Positions 28,059 through 37,128 of a stretch of 64,000 bases of DNA are shown piece by piece. The notes beneath the pieces were generated by a model that saw only the letters and a list, made by a program, of their open reading frames with translations, did no database searches and was not told the origin of the DNA. Source of the DNA: Aliarcobacter faecis (lineage in GTDB: Bacteria; Campylobacterota; Campylobacteria; Campylobacterales; Arcobacteraceae). The DNA is taken from positions 1,984,001 through 2,048,000 of the forward strand of contig NZ_CP053837.1 in the NCBI RefSeq assembly GCF_013201705.1, given 5' to 3'. Every line of letters starts with the position of its first letter. The stretch's first letter is position 1. Both the position numbers and the translations under genes were made by a program.

Positions 28059-29628
28059 GTTTTTCTTGGTTAAAATCTAAATTGAACTCTATTTCAATAA
28101 TATTCTCTTTTTTTATCATATTTATTGGATAATTTATGTTTATTGAATAAAGCTCACTATTTAAATTCTCAATTAAAGTAAAAAACTCTTTTGGCTCTTT
28201 TACTAAAATATTGACAATATAGTTATATTGTAAAAAATCCTTTTGTTGTTCACCTAAATATCTAATAATTGCATTTTCTGGTAAAAATATCTTAAGTTGT
28301 TCTAAAACTCTCTCATTTGACATCATCTCATCATTTAAATACTCTTTATCAAAGTTTCTATAATTTGTATTAAAATTTTTAAAATCTTTTGCTAAAACAA
28401 GGGCTTTAAAATCTTGTTTTTTACCTTTTTCTACACTTTCTACTTTACTATTTTCAAATACTGATATTAATAAAGGTCTCATTAAAGCCAAATTCTCTTC
28501 ATCTTTTGAAAATAGTTCCATTTCAAGGCTATTTTTATTTAATTTAAATCTATCTATTGAAATACCATCTGCAATTGTATTAAATATTGCTTTTATCTCT
28601 TTTTCTATTCTATCATTTAAATTAACATGATCAGGAAGTAACAAAGAGTTATTTGTAGCTATAAAATCCTCTTGTTTAGTAGAAAATTTCTCTTTTAATA
28701 CTTCAATATCGAGAAGTGTATAAAACTTATATAAACCAGCAATTAAAACTATTAAAAAAATTATGAAATATAGATATTTAAAATCTCGTTTTTTTCGTTT
28801 TTTTCTTGGACTTATAAAACTTTTTTGATTTCTTATATCTTTTGCTAATTCAAAAATCTCTTCATCAATATTTATTGGAAGATAATCAACTTTTAAAAAT
28901 AGTTCTGTTGAGAGTTTTTCTATATCACTACTATCTAACTGTTTTAGGCTATATAAAAGTGTTACTTTCTCTACAAATGTATTTTTATGATTAGAGTAAA
29001 AATCACTTAAGCAATTTTGTATTATTGTATTTAGTTCAAAATAGTAAATTTCATTAAAGAGTTTTTGTGCTTCTAAATCATCTTCATAAAAATGTGTACC
29101 TTTTACAGATTGATATGTGGGTAAATCCATAATTTTATTATCTATAATAATTCCAGCACTATTTAAAATTAAAATATATGCTTTATCATTATAAATTAAA
29201 GCTAAAAACTCATTTCTACAAATATTCTTTTCAACATATAAATTCATTATATGAAAAGCTGAATATATAAAGTCTATTCCCGTTTTTACAAAGAAATTTT
29301 TTGTCTCAAAAAGTGTTGTTTTCAAAACTGCAATATCATATTCAAGATTAAATTTTGCAATTTCACAATCTTTTATTTTACTTGATAACTCTTTTGGAAC
29401 TAAAGATGTTGTATCACTCAAAAGTAAAGTTGAAATATATGTAAAATCTGTATCTTCTTGAGAGCTATTTAATTTTTGTGCAATATCTGCAGGTAAAATA
29501 TCATCTTCACAAATAAAATTTGAGCTATTTGTCTCTAAAATTAGATTATTACTAAATTTTCTATGATCAATTTTTAGTTGATTATCATTTTTCAAAACAT
29601 TTATATATAAAGACTCTTTTTTAAACAT
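28048..29628 (-). CDS. GspL/PilM-like one-pass membrane protein of unknown function
   Basis: A 526-residue protein. Residues 1-270 form a soluble mixed alpha/beta domain whose segments FLALIYNDKAYILILNSAGIII and GIDFIYSAFHIMNLYV look like the actin-like fold of PilM and GspL. A basic stretch PRKKRKKR (about 274-281) precedes one membrane helix at about 285-302, predicting a cytoplasmic N-terminus and a periplasmic C-terminus. The C-terminal part (about 305-526) has a coiled segment and alternating strand/helix pattern like PilN/PilO or GspL periplasmic domains. No nucleotide-binding motif is obvious. It is the last gene of a minus-strand group with DUF374, miaB and HP0268-type genes, an order also seen in Campylobacter (from memory). 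No secretion or pilus genes are near. Confidence 0.7.
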   Translation of the reverse strand: MFKKESLYINVLKNDNQLKIDHRKFSNNLILETNSSNFICEDDILPADIAQKLNSSQEDTDFTYISTLLLSDTTSLVPKELSSKIKDCEIAKFNLEYDIAVLKTTLFETKNFFVKTGIDFIYSAFHIMNLYVEKNICRNEFLALIYNDKAYILILNSAGIIIDNKIMDLPTYQSVKGTHFYEDDLEAQKLFNEIYYFELNTIIQNCLSDFYSNHKNTFVEKVTLLYSLKQLDSSDIEKLSTELFLKVDYLPINIDEEIFELAKDIRNQKSFISPRKKRKKRDFKYLYFIIFLIVLIAGLYKFYTLLDIEVLKEKFSTKQEDFIATNNSLLLPDHVNLNDRIEKEIKAIFNTIADGISIDRFKLNKNSLEMELFSKDEENLALMRPLLISVFENSKVESVEKGKKQDFKALVLAKDFKNFNTNYRNFDKEYLNDEMMSNERVLEQLKIFLPENAIIRYLGEQQKDFLQYNYIVNILVKEPKEFFTLIENLNSELYSININYPINMIKKENIIEIEFNLDFNQEKQEK

Positions 29629-29634
29629 TTTTTC

Positions 29635-30249
29635 CTACTTTATTGTGTGGACTAACATTTTATCTTTTATCAAAGTTTTTGCCTCTTCCAAATCAATATC
29701 TTGAACACTAAATGGCTCACTAATATAAAAATCTATTTTACCAAAAGGTTTTGGAAGTATAAATTTATCCCAAGATTTAAACTGCCAATATTTTGTTGGA
29801 ACTGAATTAAAACATCTAATATTTTTACCACTCTTTTGTGCAATTACAACTATCCCATCTGCGATACTATGTCGTGGACCTCTTGGACCATCTGGAGTTA
29901 TCGCAATATCATTTCCAGTTTTTAGCTCTTTTAAAGCATTTATTAAAACTTTTGTAGCACCTTTAGAACTAGAGCCTCTAATTGCCCCAATTTTAAACAT
30001 AGAAGCTAATTTAGTAATAGTCTCACCATCTCTATTTTCACTAACCATTGCTTTTACAATACCTCTATCTCTAAAAGTATGATAATTAAAGATTTGAGAA
30101 AGTAAATCTCCATGCCACATACAAACTATAAAAGGCTCTTTGTCATTATTTCTTGGGTGATGATAAACTTTTTTATTTGTCATATATATAAATTTTACAA
30201 CAAAGTATAAAAAATATGGTGCAAAATTTCTTTTAAATTTTTTCCACAT
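29635..30249 (-). CDS. DUF374 lysophospholipid acyltransferase-like protein
   Basis: A 204-residue membrane-associated protein of the LPLAT superfamily. FIVCMWHGDLL contains the catalytic-type H-x(n)-D/G motif at His46, and ITPDGPRGPRH (about 118-127) is the diagnostic DUF374 motif. The hydrophobic N-terminal stretch FAPYFLYFVVKFIYM may anchor it in the inner membrane. Members are thought to acylate a lipid, and some are annotated lipid A acyltransferase-like, but no substrate is proven. It shares one base with the miaB stop and is 6 bases from the GspL-like gene. Confidence 0.85.
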   Translation of the reverse strand: MWKKFKRNFAPYFLYFVVKFIYMTNKKVYHHPRNNDKEPFIVCMWHGDLLSQIFNYHTFRDRGIVKAMVSENRDGETITKLASMFKIGAIRGSSSKGATKVLINALKELKTGNDIAITPDGPRGPRHSIADGIVVIAQKSGKNIRCFNSVPTKYWQFKSWDKFILPKPFGKIDFYISEPFSVQDIDLEEAKTLIKDKMLVHTIK

Positions 30250-31556
30250 TAGCTATTTACCACTTCACCTTTTAAAGAGGTTCTTGTAACTTCTGTAATT
30301 TTAACATCAACAAATTTTCCTAAAAGTTCATCACTCCCTTTTGTAAAAACTAGAAAATAGTTATCTGTATATCCACTTACTTCACCATTTGGTTTTAAAC
30401 TCTCTATTAAAACATTTACAGTTTTTCCAAGCATTGATGGCATACTATCCTCTAAATATTTTTTATGAAGTTCTATAAGTTCTGTTAATCTTGCACTTCC
30501 AATCTCATCATCTATCTCTTGATCTTTTAACTCTAAAGCTTTAGTTCCTGGTCTAGCAGAGTATTTAAAATTAAAAATCTGGTCAAATTTTACTTTATTT
30601 ACAACATCTAAAGTATCTAAAAAATCTTCATTAGTTTCTCCAGGGAAAGCTACAATAATATCTGTTGTAATTCTTAAATCTGGAATCAACTCTCTCATTT
30701 TTGTTGCTCTATTTAAAAACCACTCTTTTGTATATCCTCTTTTCATAGCTTTTAAAATTTTTGTTGATCCACTTTGAAGTGGCATATGTATACATTTTGA
30801 GATTTTAGGATTTCTTGCAAACTCTTCTATAAACTCATCATCCATATGTAATGGATGAGGAGAAGTAAACCTTATTCTTTTAAGCCCTTCTATTTTTGAA
30901 ACATCTTGAAGAAGTTTAGTAAAACTATATTTCTCTCTTTTATCACTAAATCTTTTCCCATAAGAGTTTACATTTTGTCCTAAAAGTGCAACTTCAACTG
31001 CTCCATTATCAACTGCTTTTTGTACTTGAGAAACTATCATCTCTGGTGGAATTGAAATCTCTTCCCCTCTTGTACTTGGAACTATGCAATATGTACACTC
31101 TTTATCACAACCAACAGAGATATTAACACTTGTTCTAAAACTATTATTTTTTGCTATTGCAAACTCATATTGTGAATCATCATTTGAAATTGACACTTCA
31201 ACAGAACCTTTTACATCAACAACATCTTTAATTTTTGAGATATTTCTAGCTCCTAAAACAAAATCTACATATGGTGCTCTTTTTATAATATCTTTTCCTA
31301 AATGAGAAGCTGTACAACCACAAACTCCAATTTTTGCACCATCTTTTTTCTTTTTATTAAATTGTCCAATTTCAGAAAATAGTTTTTGTACAGGTTTCTC
31401 TCTAACAGAACAAGTATTAATAATAATTAAATCTGCATCTTCAATGTTTTGTGTAGCTGTATAACCTTTATGTTTTTCTAGCTCTGCTTGAATATGTTTA
31501 CTATCAGTGTCATTCATTTGACACCCTAATGTTTGTATAAATAATTTTTTACTCAT
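30249..31556 (-). CDS. miaB: tRNA-2-methylthio-N6-dimethylallyladenosine synthase
   Basis: A radical SAM methylthiotransferase acting at A37 of tRNAs reading UNN codons. The 435 residues have the N-terminal UPF0004 cluster cysteines in [22 protein letters not shown] and GVCGC, the radical SAM CxxxCxxC in [23 protein letters not shown], and a C-terminal TRAM domain. MQLNDTDS near the start separates MiaB from RimO, which is a different gene in this window (56019). The gene order HP0268-miaB-DUF374 suggests cotranscription. Confidence 0.96.
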   Translation of the reverse strand: MSKKLFIQTLGCQMNDTDSKHIQAELEKHKGYTATQNIEDADLIIINTCSVREKPVQKLFSEIGQFNKKKKDGAKIGVCGCTASHLGKDIIKRAPYVDFVLGARNISKIKDVVDVKGSVEVSISNDDSQYEFAIAKNNSFRTSVNISVGCDKECTYCIVPSTRGEEISIPPEMIVSQVQKAVDNGAVEVALLGQNVNSYGKRFSDKREKYSFTKLLQDVSKIEGLKRIRFTSPHPLHMDDEFIEEFARNPKISKCIHMPLQSGSTKILKAMKRGYTKEWFLNRATKMRELIPDLRITTDIIVAFPGETNEDFLDTLDVVNKVKFDQIFNFKYSARPGTKALELKDQEIDDEIGSARLTELIELHKKYLEDSMPSMLGKTVNVLIESLKPNGEVSGYTDNYFLVFTKGSDELLGKFVDVKITEVTRTSLKGEVVNS

Positions 31557-31577
31557 AAACTTTCTAACACTTGAATT

Positions 31578-31820
31578 TTAAAGTGCATGAACCTCATACA
31601 TATACTCATCATCAGCTAAACCATATTTTATCTCTCTAAAATAGACATTAAATCCATCTTTTTCTAAAGTATCAACTAAAGCCATCATATCTTTGTGAGA
31701 GTTATCTCTATCAAAATAGAATATTTTTTGTTTATCTTTTACTAAATCCTCTTTTATTTTCTCTAATTGAGCCTTTTTTGGCTTCTCATTTAACTCTTTT
31801 CTTGCAAATAATAATTCCAT
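31578..31820 (-). CDS. HP0268-type small protein (putative nuclease)
   Basis: An 80-residue protein, exactly the length of Helicobacter pylori HP0268, with the central segment KIFYFDRDNSHKDMMALVDTLEKDGFNVYFREI and a C-terminal YMYEVHAL that match the pattern I remember for that family. HP0268 has been reported to have a nicking endonuclease and ribonuclease activity with a compact alpha/beta fold. It starts behind AAAGG and is the first gene of the minus-strand group with miaB. This is a genus-group marker gene of Campylobacterota. Confidence 0.8.
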   Translation of the reverse strand: MELLFARKELNEKPKKAQLEKIKEDLVKDKQKIFYFDRDNSHKDMMALVDTLEKDGFNVYFREIKYGLADDEYMYEVHAL

Positions 31821-31895
31821 TTATTAAACCTTTTTTTTGATAATTAATCATACATTTTATTTAAAAATTGCTTTAATTTCTATAAAAGGCAACTT

Positions 31896-31950
31896 TAGAT
31901 AAAATCCCTATCTACACTTACATTGAAAATCAGAATTTTACATTTCAATG
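31896..31950 (+). promoter_or_regulatory. nusA leader with two inverted repeats
   Basis: TAGATA-AAATCCC-TATCTA (31896-31914) overlaps a -10-like TAAAAT, and CATTGAAA (31921-31928) pairs with TTTCAATG (31943-31950) across 14 nt. The second lies 20 nt before the NusA ATG (31971) and would fold in the mRNA leader. NusA genes elsewhere are autoregulated, so this could be a control hairpin; this is inference. Confidence 0.45.
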
Positions 31951-31970
31951 TCAAAAGACTAAGGATAATT

Positions 31971-33152
31971 ATGGATAAAATAATAGATATTTTAGATTCA
32001 ATTGCCTATGAAAAAGGTTTAAAAATTGATGATGTTGAAAATGCACTAAAAGAGGCTTTAATTAAAACTGCACAAAAGATGGTAGACCATACTTTAATTT
32101 TTGATGCAAAAATTGATAGAACAAATAAAAAATTAGTTCTTCTTCAAAAAATAGAAGTTATAGCAGATGAAGATAGAAGACTTTTTGGTGATTCTAAAGA
32201 TGAAGATGGAAATACAATAAATAGCGAAAATTATATTAGTATAGATGCTGCAAAAGATATAAACAAAGATTTAGAAATTGGTGATTTTTTAAGTTATGAA
32301 TTAGAGTTTGAAAACATGGGAAGAAATGCAGCGACTATTCTTTCAAGTAATTTTGAATTTAGACTTCAAAGATTTGTGGAAGAGAATATTCTTTCAAAAT
32401 ATAAAGAGAAAATTGGGAAAACTGTATCTGGAGTTGTTTCAAGAGTTGATAAAAATGAAAGCACTTTTATTGAAATTGGTGAAATTAAAGGAGTTCTATT
32501 ACGAAAGAATAGAATTAAAGGTGAGAAATTTAAAATTGGAGATACTTTAAAAGCAGTTGTAAAAGGCGTTAATATTGATAAAAATTTAGGGCTTATTGTA
32601 GAATTATCAAGAACAAGCCCAAAATTCTTAGAAAATTTACTTGCACTTGAAGTTCCAGAGCTTAAAGATGGAAAAATAACTATTGAAGCAAGTGCTAGAA
32701 TTCCAGGTACTAGATCTAAAATTGCATTATCAACAACAAATGAGCAAATAGATCCAATTGGAGCCATTGTTGGAGTAAAAGGTGTTAGAATAAATGCTGT
32801 TTCTTCACAACTTAATAAAGAAAGCATAGATTGTATTGAGTTTTCAACTATTCCTGAAATGTTTGTAGCAAGAGCATTAAGTCCTGCTTTAGTAAATAGT
32901 GTAAAAATAGATATTGAGCCAAAAAATGGGGAAAAAGGGAAAGCTATTGTTACAATAAATAGTGATCAAAAATCAAAAGCAATAGGGAAAGATGGTTTAA
33001 ATATTAGATTAGCATCAATGCTTACAAAATATGAAATTGAATTAATTGAAGTTGCTACATCTTCACAAAGTATCTCAACACTTGATAAACAAAATAGTGA
33101 AAATGAAGAAAAAACAATGGATACATCAACTCTTGAGGCACTATTTAAATAA
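31971..33152 (+). CDS. nusA: transcription termination/antitermination factor NusA
   Basis: The frame extends upstream to a TTG at 31923, but the ATG at 31971 is 7 nt from AAGGA and gives MDKIIDILDSIAYEKGLKIDDVENALKEALIKTAQ, the normal NusA start, for 393 residues. Domains in order: N-terminal RNA-polymerase binding, S1 (GKTVSGVVSRVDKNESTFIEIGEIKGVLLRKNRI), KH1 (GAIVGVKGVRINAVSSQL) and KH2 (AIGKDGLNIRLASMLTKYEIEL). No acidic C-terminal repeats, as is usual outside gamma- and some other proteobacteria. cysS starts one base after its stop. Confidence 0.95.
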   Translation: MDKIIDILDSIAYEKGLKIDDVENALKEALIKTAQKMVDHTLIFDAKIDRTNKKLVLLQKIEVIADEDRRLFGDSKDEDGNTINSENYISIDAAKDINKDLEIGDFLSYELEFENMGRNAATILSSNFEFRLQRFVEENILSKYKEKIGKTVSGVVSRVDKNESTFIEIGEIKGVLLRKNRIKGEKFKIGDTLKAVVKGVNIDKNLGLIVELSRTSPKFLENLLALEVPELKDGKITIEASARIPGTRSKIALSTTNEQIDPIGAIVGVKGVRINAVSSQLNKESIDCIEFSTIPEMFVARALSPALVNSVKIDIEPKNGEKGKAIVTINSDQKSKAIGKDGLNIRLASMLTKYEIELIEVATSSQSISTLDKQNSENEEKTMDTSTLEALFK

Positions 33153-33153
33153 T

Positions 33154-34557
33154 ATGAAAAAGATATATTTTTATGATTCATCAAAAAAATCTAAAGTAGA
33201 GTTTATCTCTTTAGTTGAGAATAAAGTAAAAATTTATGTATGTGGACCAACTGTTTATGACAACTCTCATTTAGGACATGCTAGAAGTGCAATTGCTTTT
33301 GATTTATTACATAGAGTTTTAAAAGCAAATGGATATGAGGTAATTTTTGCAAAAAATTTTACTGATATTGATGATAAAATTATTAAAAAGATGAAAGAAG
33401 AGAATAAATCTTTAGAAGAGATTACAAATTTTTATATAAAAACTTATAAAAATGATATGGAAACTCTAAATATTTTACCAAATAGTATTGAACCAAAAGC
33501 AACTGCTAATCTTGAAGCTATGCAAGAGATGATAGAGGATTTACTAAAAAAAGATATTGCATATAAAACAGAAGATAGTGTATATTTTGATGTATCAAAA
33601 GATAATTTATACGGTTCTTTATCAAATCAAGCAAGTGATGAAAAATCCATAGCAAGAGTTGAAATAAACAAAGAAAAAAGAAATAGTTCAGATTTCGCTC
33701 TTTGGAAATTTGAGAAAGAAAATGATGTATCATATATTACTAGTTTTGGAAGAGGACGACCAGGATGGCATATTGAATGTAGTGCAATGATTAAAAAACA
33801 TTTAGCCTATACAAATTTACCATATCAAATAGATATTCATTGTGGTGGAGCTGATTTATTATTTCCACATCACGAAAATGAAGCTAGTCAAACAAGATGT
33901 TCTACTGGTCAAAACCTAGCAAAATACTGGATGCACAACGGTTTTGTAAATATAAATGGTGAAAAGATGAGTAAATCTTTAGGAAACTCTTTTTTCTTAA
34001 AAGATGTCTTAAAATCTTATAGTGGAGAAGTTGTAAGATTCTATCTTTTAAGTACCTCATATAGAGCAAATATAAACTTCAATGAAGAAGATTTGATATC
34101 AGCTAAAAAAAGGCTTGATAAGCTTTATAGAGTTAAAAAAAGAGTTTATGGAAGTTCTAGTTCACTTGTAAATAAAAAATTTGAAGACTCTATTTTAGAA
34201 GCTTTAAATGATGATTTAAATACCTCTTTAGCTCTATCTATTATTGATGAATTTATAAATATTTCAAACGATGCTTTAGATAAAAATCCAAAAGATAAAG
34301 CTCAAAAACAAGAGATATTTGCAAATATTGAATTTATTGAAAAAACACTAGGTTTTGGTGGAAGTGATGCTTACTCATATTTTCAGTTTGGAATAGATGA
34401 AATAAGTAAAAGTAAAATTGAAGAGCTTATTTTACAACGAACTGAAGCTAAAAAGAATAAAGATTTCACAAAAGCAGATAAAATAAGAGATGAGTTATCA
34501 GCAATGAATATTTCTATTATGGATACACCTTCTGGAGTTGTTTGGGAAAAATTATAA
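33154..34557 (+). CDS. cysS: cysteinyl-tRNA synthetase
   Basis: A class I synthetase. The open frame reaches back to 33046, but MKKIYFYDSSKKSKVEFIS at 33154 is the family start, giving 467 residues. Motifs: VYVCGPTVYDNSHLGHARS (HIGH-type HLGH and first zinc Cys), CGGADLLFPHHENE (zinc ligands), and GEKMSKSLGNSF (KMSKS). No ribosome binding site of its own is obvious, so it is probably translated by coupling to nusA. Confidence 0.97.
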   Translation: MKKIYFYDSSKKSKVEFISLVENKVKIYVCGPTVYDNSHLGHARSAIAFDLLHRVLKANGYEVIFAKNFTDIDDKIIKKMKEENKSLEEITNFYIKTYKNDMETLNILPNSIEPKATANLEAMQEMIEDLLKKDIAYKTEDSVYFDVSKDNLYGSLSNQASDEKSIARVEINKEKRNSSDFALWKFEKENDVSYITSFGRGRPGWHIECSAMIKKHLAYTNLPYQIDIHCGGADLLFPHHENEASQTRCSTGQNLAKYWMHNGFVNINGEKMSKSLGNSFFLKDVLKSYSGEVVRFYLLSTSYRANINFNEEDLISAKKRLDKLYRVKKRVYGSSSSLVNKKFEDSILEALNDDLNTSLALSIIDEFINISNDALDKNPKDKAQKQEIFANIEFIEKTLGFGGSDAYSYFQFGIDEISKSKIEELILQRTEAKKNKDFTKADKIRDELSAMNISIMDTPSGVVWEKL

Positions 34558-34749
34558 ATTTTCTTCAAACTCCTCTAAAAGTTTTGGCATCATCTTGGCA
34601 ATTTCTTTAAAATCATACTTAAAACTTTTTACTACTACTTTATATAAATCATGATTTTTATACTTTTTATGCCAATCTTTTTCTTTTGTTGCATATAAAT
34701 TATAGTATTCAAAACGTAAACTTAAAGCAGTTTTTAATCTATTTTCCAA
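34552..34749 (-). CDS. 65-aa conserved-looking protein, unknown function
   Basis: A small soluble protein, highly charged and rich in aromatic residues: MENRLKTALSLRFEYYNLYATKEKDWHKKYKNHDLYK followed by a helical FKEIAKMMPKLLEEFEENL. It overlaps the 3' end of cysS by 6 bp on the opposite strand. Its start has only a weak GGAAA upstream. There is no signal peptide or membrane helix. I do not recognise it. The aromatic and lysine pattern could bind nucleic acid, but that is only a guess. Confidence 0.55.
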   Translation of the reverse strand: MENRLKTALSLRFEYYNLYATKEKDWHKKYKNHDLYKVVVKSFKYDFKEIAKMMPKLLEEFEENL

Positions 34750-34770
34750 TATTAAAGCCTATTTTCTAAA

Positions 34771-34805
34771 TAAAAAAAGGGAAGAAGATAAAACCTTCTC
34801 CCCTT
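34771..34805 (-). terminator. intrinsic terminator of the rpsF-ssb-rpsR operon
   Basis: On the minus strand AAGGGGAGAAG pairs with CTTCTTCCCTT through 11 pairs, one of them G-U, around a 7-nt loop, and is followed by TTTTTTT. A textbook terminator 20 bases after the rpsR stop. Confidence 0.85.
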
Positions 34806-34824
34806 AGATTTTTATAATTTAATA

Positions 34825-35091
34825 TTATAAGAATGTTCTTGCGTATGCTGTATCAGAAACATTTTGAGTATCAACAACATAAGGAACTAATGCCATATGT
34901 CTAGCTCTTTTAATTGCTTTTTCTACCATTTCTTGAGCATTTTTAGAATTTCCAGTAAGTCTTCTAGGCATAATTTTACCTCTTTCACTCATAGAAATTT
35001 TTAATAACTCAGTATTCTTATAATCAATAAAATCAACTTTCATTTCAGTATATTTACAAGATTTTTTTCCGTATTTTCTTCTTTCTGCCAT
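34825..35091 (-). CDS. rpsR: 30S ribosomal protein S18
   Basis: An 88-residue basic protein that pairs with S6 on the 30S platform. The start [48 protein letters not shown] and the following [21 protein letters not shown] match S18. Third gene of the rpsF-ssb-rpsR operon, 15 bp after ssb. Confidence 0.97.
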   Translation of the reverse strand: MAERRKYGKKSCKYTEMKVDFIDYKNTELLKISMSERGKIMPRRLTGNSKNAQEMVEKAIKRARHMALVPYVVDTQNVSDTAYARTFL

Positions 35092-35106
35092 TTTTTATCC
35101 TTTTTC

Positions 35107-35622
35107 CTAAAACGGTATTTCATCGTCTTCGATATCAATTTCAGGCACTTTTTGTTCAAATTTTTGTTTTTGTGAACTAGTACCACCAAAATTATCATAA
35201 GAATTTTGATTGTTATATTGATTTTGTGGAGCCTGGTTATAGTTTTGGTTGTAAGAACCCGAATTAGGGTTATAGTTGCTACCACCTTCACTAGAACCTT
35301 TTGAATCTAACATTTTCATCTCATCAACTCTTAATGAGTGTCTGTTTCTTGTAGTTCCATCTTGTGCTGTCCACTGCTCAAAAACAAGTCTTCCTTCTAC
35401 TAAAACTTTAGAACCTTTTTTTAAGTATTGATTAGCAATTTCGGCTGATCTTCCAAAAAAGTTTATATCCAAAAAGCAAACTTCTTCTTTTTGTTCACCT
35501 GTTTGTGATTTATACTTATATGAAGTAGCAATCGCACTTTTTGAAACAGCTGTTCCTGAAGGCAAGTATCTTAATTCGATATCCCTTGTTAGATTCCCAA
35601 CCATAATTACTTTATTATACAT
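35107..35622 (-). CDS. ssb: single-stranded DNA-binding protein
   Basis: Binds single-stranded DNA and recruits repair and replication proteins. The 171-residue protein has an OB fold (MYNKVIMVGNLTRDIELRYLPSGTAVSKSAIATS...EEVCFLDINFFGRSAEIANQYLKKGSKVLVEGRL), a glycine-, asparagine- and glutamine-rich linker (about 110-150) and the acidic tip EDDEIPF used for partner binding. It lies between rpsF and rpsR, the normal order. Confidence 0.97.
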   Translation of the reverse strand: MYNKVIMVGNLTRDIELRYLPSGTAVSKSAIATSYKYKSQTGEQKEEVCFLDINFFGRSAEIANQYLKKGSKVLVEGRLVFEQWTAQDGTTRNRHSLRVDEMKMLDSKGSSEGGSNYNPNSGSYNQNYNQAPQNQYNNQNSYDNFGGTSSQKQKFEQKVPEIDIEDDEIPF

Positions 35623-35641
35623 ATAAGGTCCCTTTTTTTAA

Positions 35642-35998
35642 TTATTTAGAAGCTTTTTTTGTAGCCTCATCACTCATTTTTGTCCAAGAAGTAATCTCTT
35701 TTTTTGACTCAAATTTAATGAAAATAAATCTAATTAAATTTTCATTATTTCTATAATTTCTCTCAAGTTCAGCAATTGCTGCTGCTGGAGCTTTAAAATA
35801 GATTACATAATAGTAACCTCTTTTTTGCTTCTCAATTTCGTAAGCTAACTCTTTAATACCAATATTGTCTGTTGATACAATTTCTGCACCATTTTTTTCA
35901 AATAGAGCTTTAATTCCCTCTAATTGTGCAACTGTTTCTTCTTCAGTTAATGTAGGTTTTAAGATAAACATTGTTTCATAATGTTTTAATTTTGACAT
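35642..35998 (-). CDS. rpsF: 30S ribosomal protein S6
   Basis: A 118-residue protein forming a heterodimer with S18. MSKLKHYETMFILKPTLTEEETVAQLEGIKALFEKNGAEIVSTDNIGIKELAYEIEKQKRGYYYVIYFKAPAAAIAELERNYRNNENLIRFIFIKFE is the S6 ferredoxin-like fold. First gene of the operon with rpsR, with AAGGAG before the start. Confidence 0.97.
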   Translation of the reverse strand: MSKLKHYETMFILKPTLTEEETVAQLEGIKALFEKNGAEIVSTDNIGIKELAYEIEKQKRGYYYVIYFKAPAAAIAELERNYRNNENLIRFIFIKFESKKEITSWTKMSDEATKKASK

Positions 35999-36027
35999 AT
36001 ATTCTCCTTATAGATTGTGCCGATTTT

Positions 36028-36072
36028 CTTTACATTTCCCATTTCATCAGCAAGGATTTATTTTTTGTAAAG
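36028..36072 (-). promoter_or_regulatory. inverted repeat in the rpsF leader
   Basis: CTTTACA (36028-36034) and TGTAAAG (36066-36072) form a perfect 7-bp dyad 31 nt apart in the region transcribed ahead of rpsF. Many bacteria regulate rpsF through an S6:S18-binding leader hairpin. The conserved CCG bulge of that motif is not clearly present, so only the position and pairing support regulation. Confidence 0.35.
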
Positions 36073-36081
36073 TGCAGGATT

Positions 36082-37062
36082 TTATCTAAATAAAACTATG
36101 AATTTTCTTAAACTTGCCTGTAAGTATAAATTTATATTATCAATTTTCTCTGTTTTAAGCTCTAATTCTAAACTTAAAAGATAATTTAAAATCCTCTCAA
36201 AATCTTGTGGTTTTCTATTTATTGCTAATTTAGATTTTTTTTCCCAAATATTCTTTGGTGGAATATAACCTAAAATATCTTTTGGATTTACTTGCCCAAA
36301 GTTTCTAGCATAAGAGCTAATCATAAAAAGTTGTTGAACAAAAGATGTAATTTGATTTAAAATAAAAATCTCATTTATTCCCTCTTCTAAGATTCTACTT
36401 AAATCTTCACTTATATCTTTTCCACTTAATAAATCGTGTAAAAAATCTTCAAAATTTACACTAGCCATTCCAAAACAGTTTGCATCAACTACATTTATAG
36501 TAATTAATTCATCTAAAACAGCTAATTTTTTTAAATCATTTACACAAAGAGCTAAATCCATTTTATGCATAAAGAAAAGATGGCTTAAAGCATTTAGTTC
36601 ATATTTTATAGCCAAATTTTTCGCTTCAAACTCTAAAAAATTGATAGCTTCATTGTCATTTGGCTGGAAAAATCTCACAAAAACAGATTTTGTTTTTTCT
36701 GAAAAACTACTCTCCATAGTTTTAAAATCAGCATCTCCTAAACATGCAATTACAAGATAGCTATTTGGATTGGTATTACAAGCTTCAATTAAAGAATCAA
36801 GCTCTTTTTTTGGAATTTTTTTATCTATTTTTATTAATAATATATTACTATTTGAAAAAAGTGAAGATTGAAGAAGCTTATTTTTTGCATTTTTAAAATC
36901 ATACTCATCAAAATATAATTTTTCTATATCATCACCTTGCGCCAAAACTCTAGCAATATCTAAGGCATATCTCTCAATTAAATAGATACTTTGACCATAA
37001 AACATATAAGATTTGTAAATTTTATTTTGTCTTAAACAATTATCGAATTCATTTTTATACAT
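36082..37062 (-). CDS. holA: DNA polymerase III delta subunit
   Basis: Opens the beta clamp in the clamp loader. A 326-residue AAA+-like protein with low sequence conservation. YMFYGQSIYLIERYALDIARVLAQGDD at the start, and NSYLVIACLGDAD and KSVFVRFFQP in the middle, match HolA, as does the C-terminal helical domain. It has no functional Walker A motif, as expected for delta. It is monocistronic, upstream of the rpsF operon and divergent from fliW with a shared promoter. Confidence 0.85.
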   Translation of the reverse strand: MYKNEFDNCLRQNKIYKSYMFYGQSIYLIERYALDIARVLAQGDDIEKLYFDEYDFKNAKNKLLQSSLFSNSNILLIKIDKKIPKKELDSLIEACNTNPNSYLVIACLGDADFKTMESSFSEKTKSVFVRFFQPNDNEAINFLEFEAKNLAIKYELNALSHLFFMHKMDLALCVNDLKKLAVLDELITINVVDANCFGMASVNFEDFLHDLLSGKDISEDLSRILEEGINEIFILNQITSFVQQLFMISSYARNFGQVNPKDILGYIPPKNIWEKKSKLAINRKPQDFERILNYLLSLELELKTEKIDNINLYLQASLRKFIVLFR

Positions 37063-37090
37063 AATAAAATAATACCCTAAGTTTACTTTT

Positions 37091-37098
37091 ATTATAAT
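37091..37098. promoter_or_regulatory. shared symmetric -10 box for holA and fliW
   Basis: The palindrome ATTATAAT contains TATAAT on both strands. Starts about 7 nt to either side give leaders of about 22-24 nt, each with a ribosome binding site (AGGGT for holA, AAAAGGGG for fliW). Two divergent promoters would thus share one melting site and be mutually exclusive. Confidence 0.6.
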
Positions 37099-37128
37099 TT
37101 TTTCAACTTAACAAAAAAAGGGGTTTAT

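Noticed and set aside
31923-31970. 16-residue N-terminal extension of NusA from TTG
   Set aside because: It is translated from the leader hairpin region, and the ATG at 31971 has the ribosome binding site and matches the family start.
33046-33153. 36-residue N-terminal extension of CysS
   Set aside because: It lies within nusA in another frame; the family start MKKIYFYDS is at 33154.
36028-36072. canonical S6:S18 leader motif for rpsF
   Set aside because: A dyad is present but the conserved CCG bulge and its partner were not found; kept only as a low-confidence inverted repeat.
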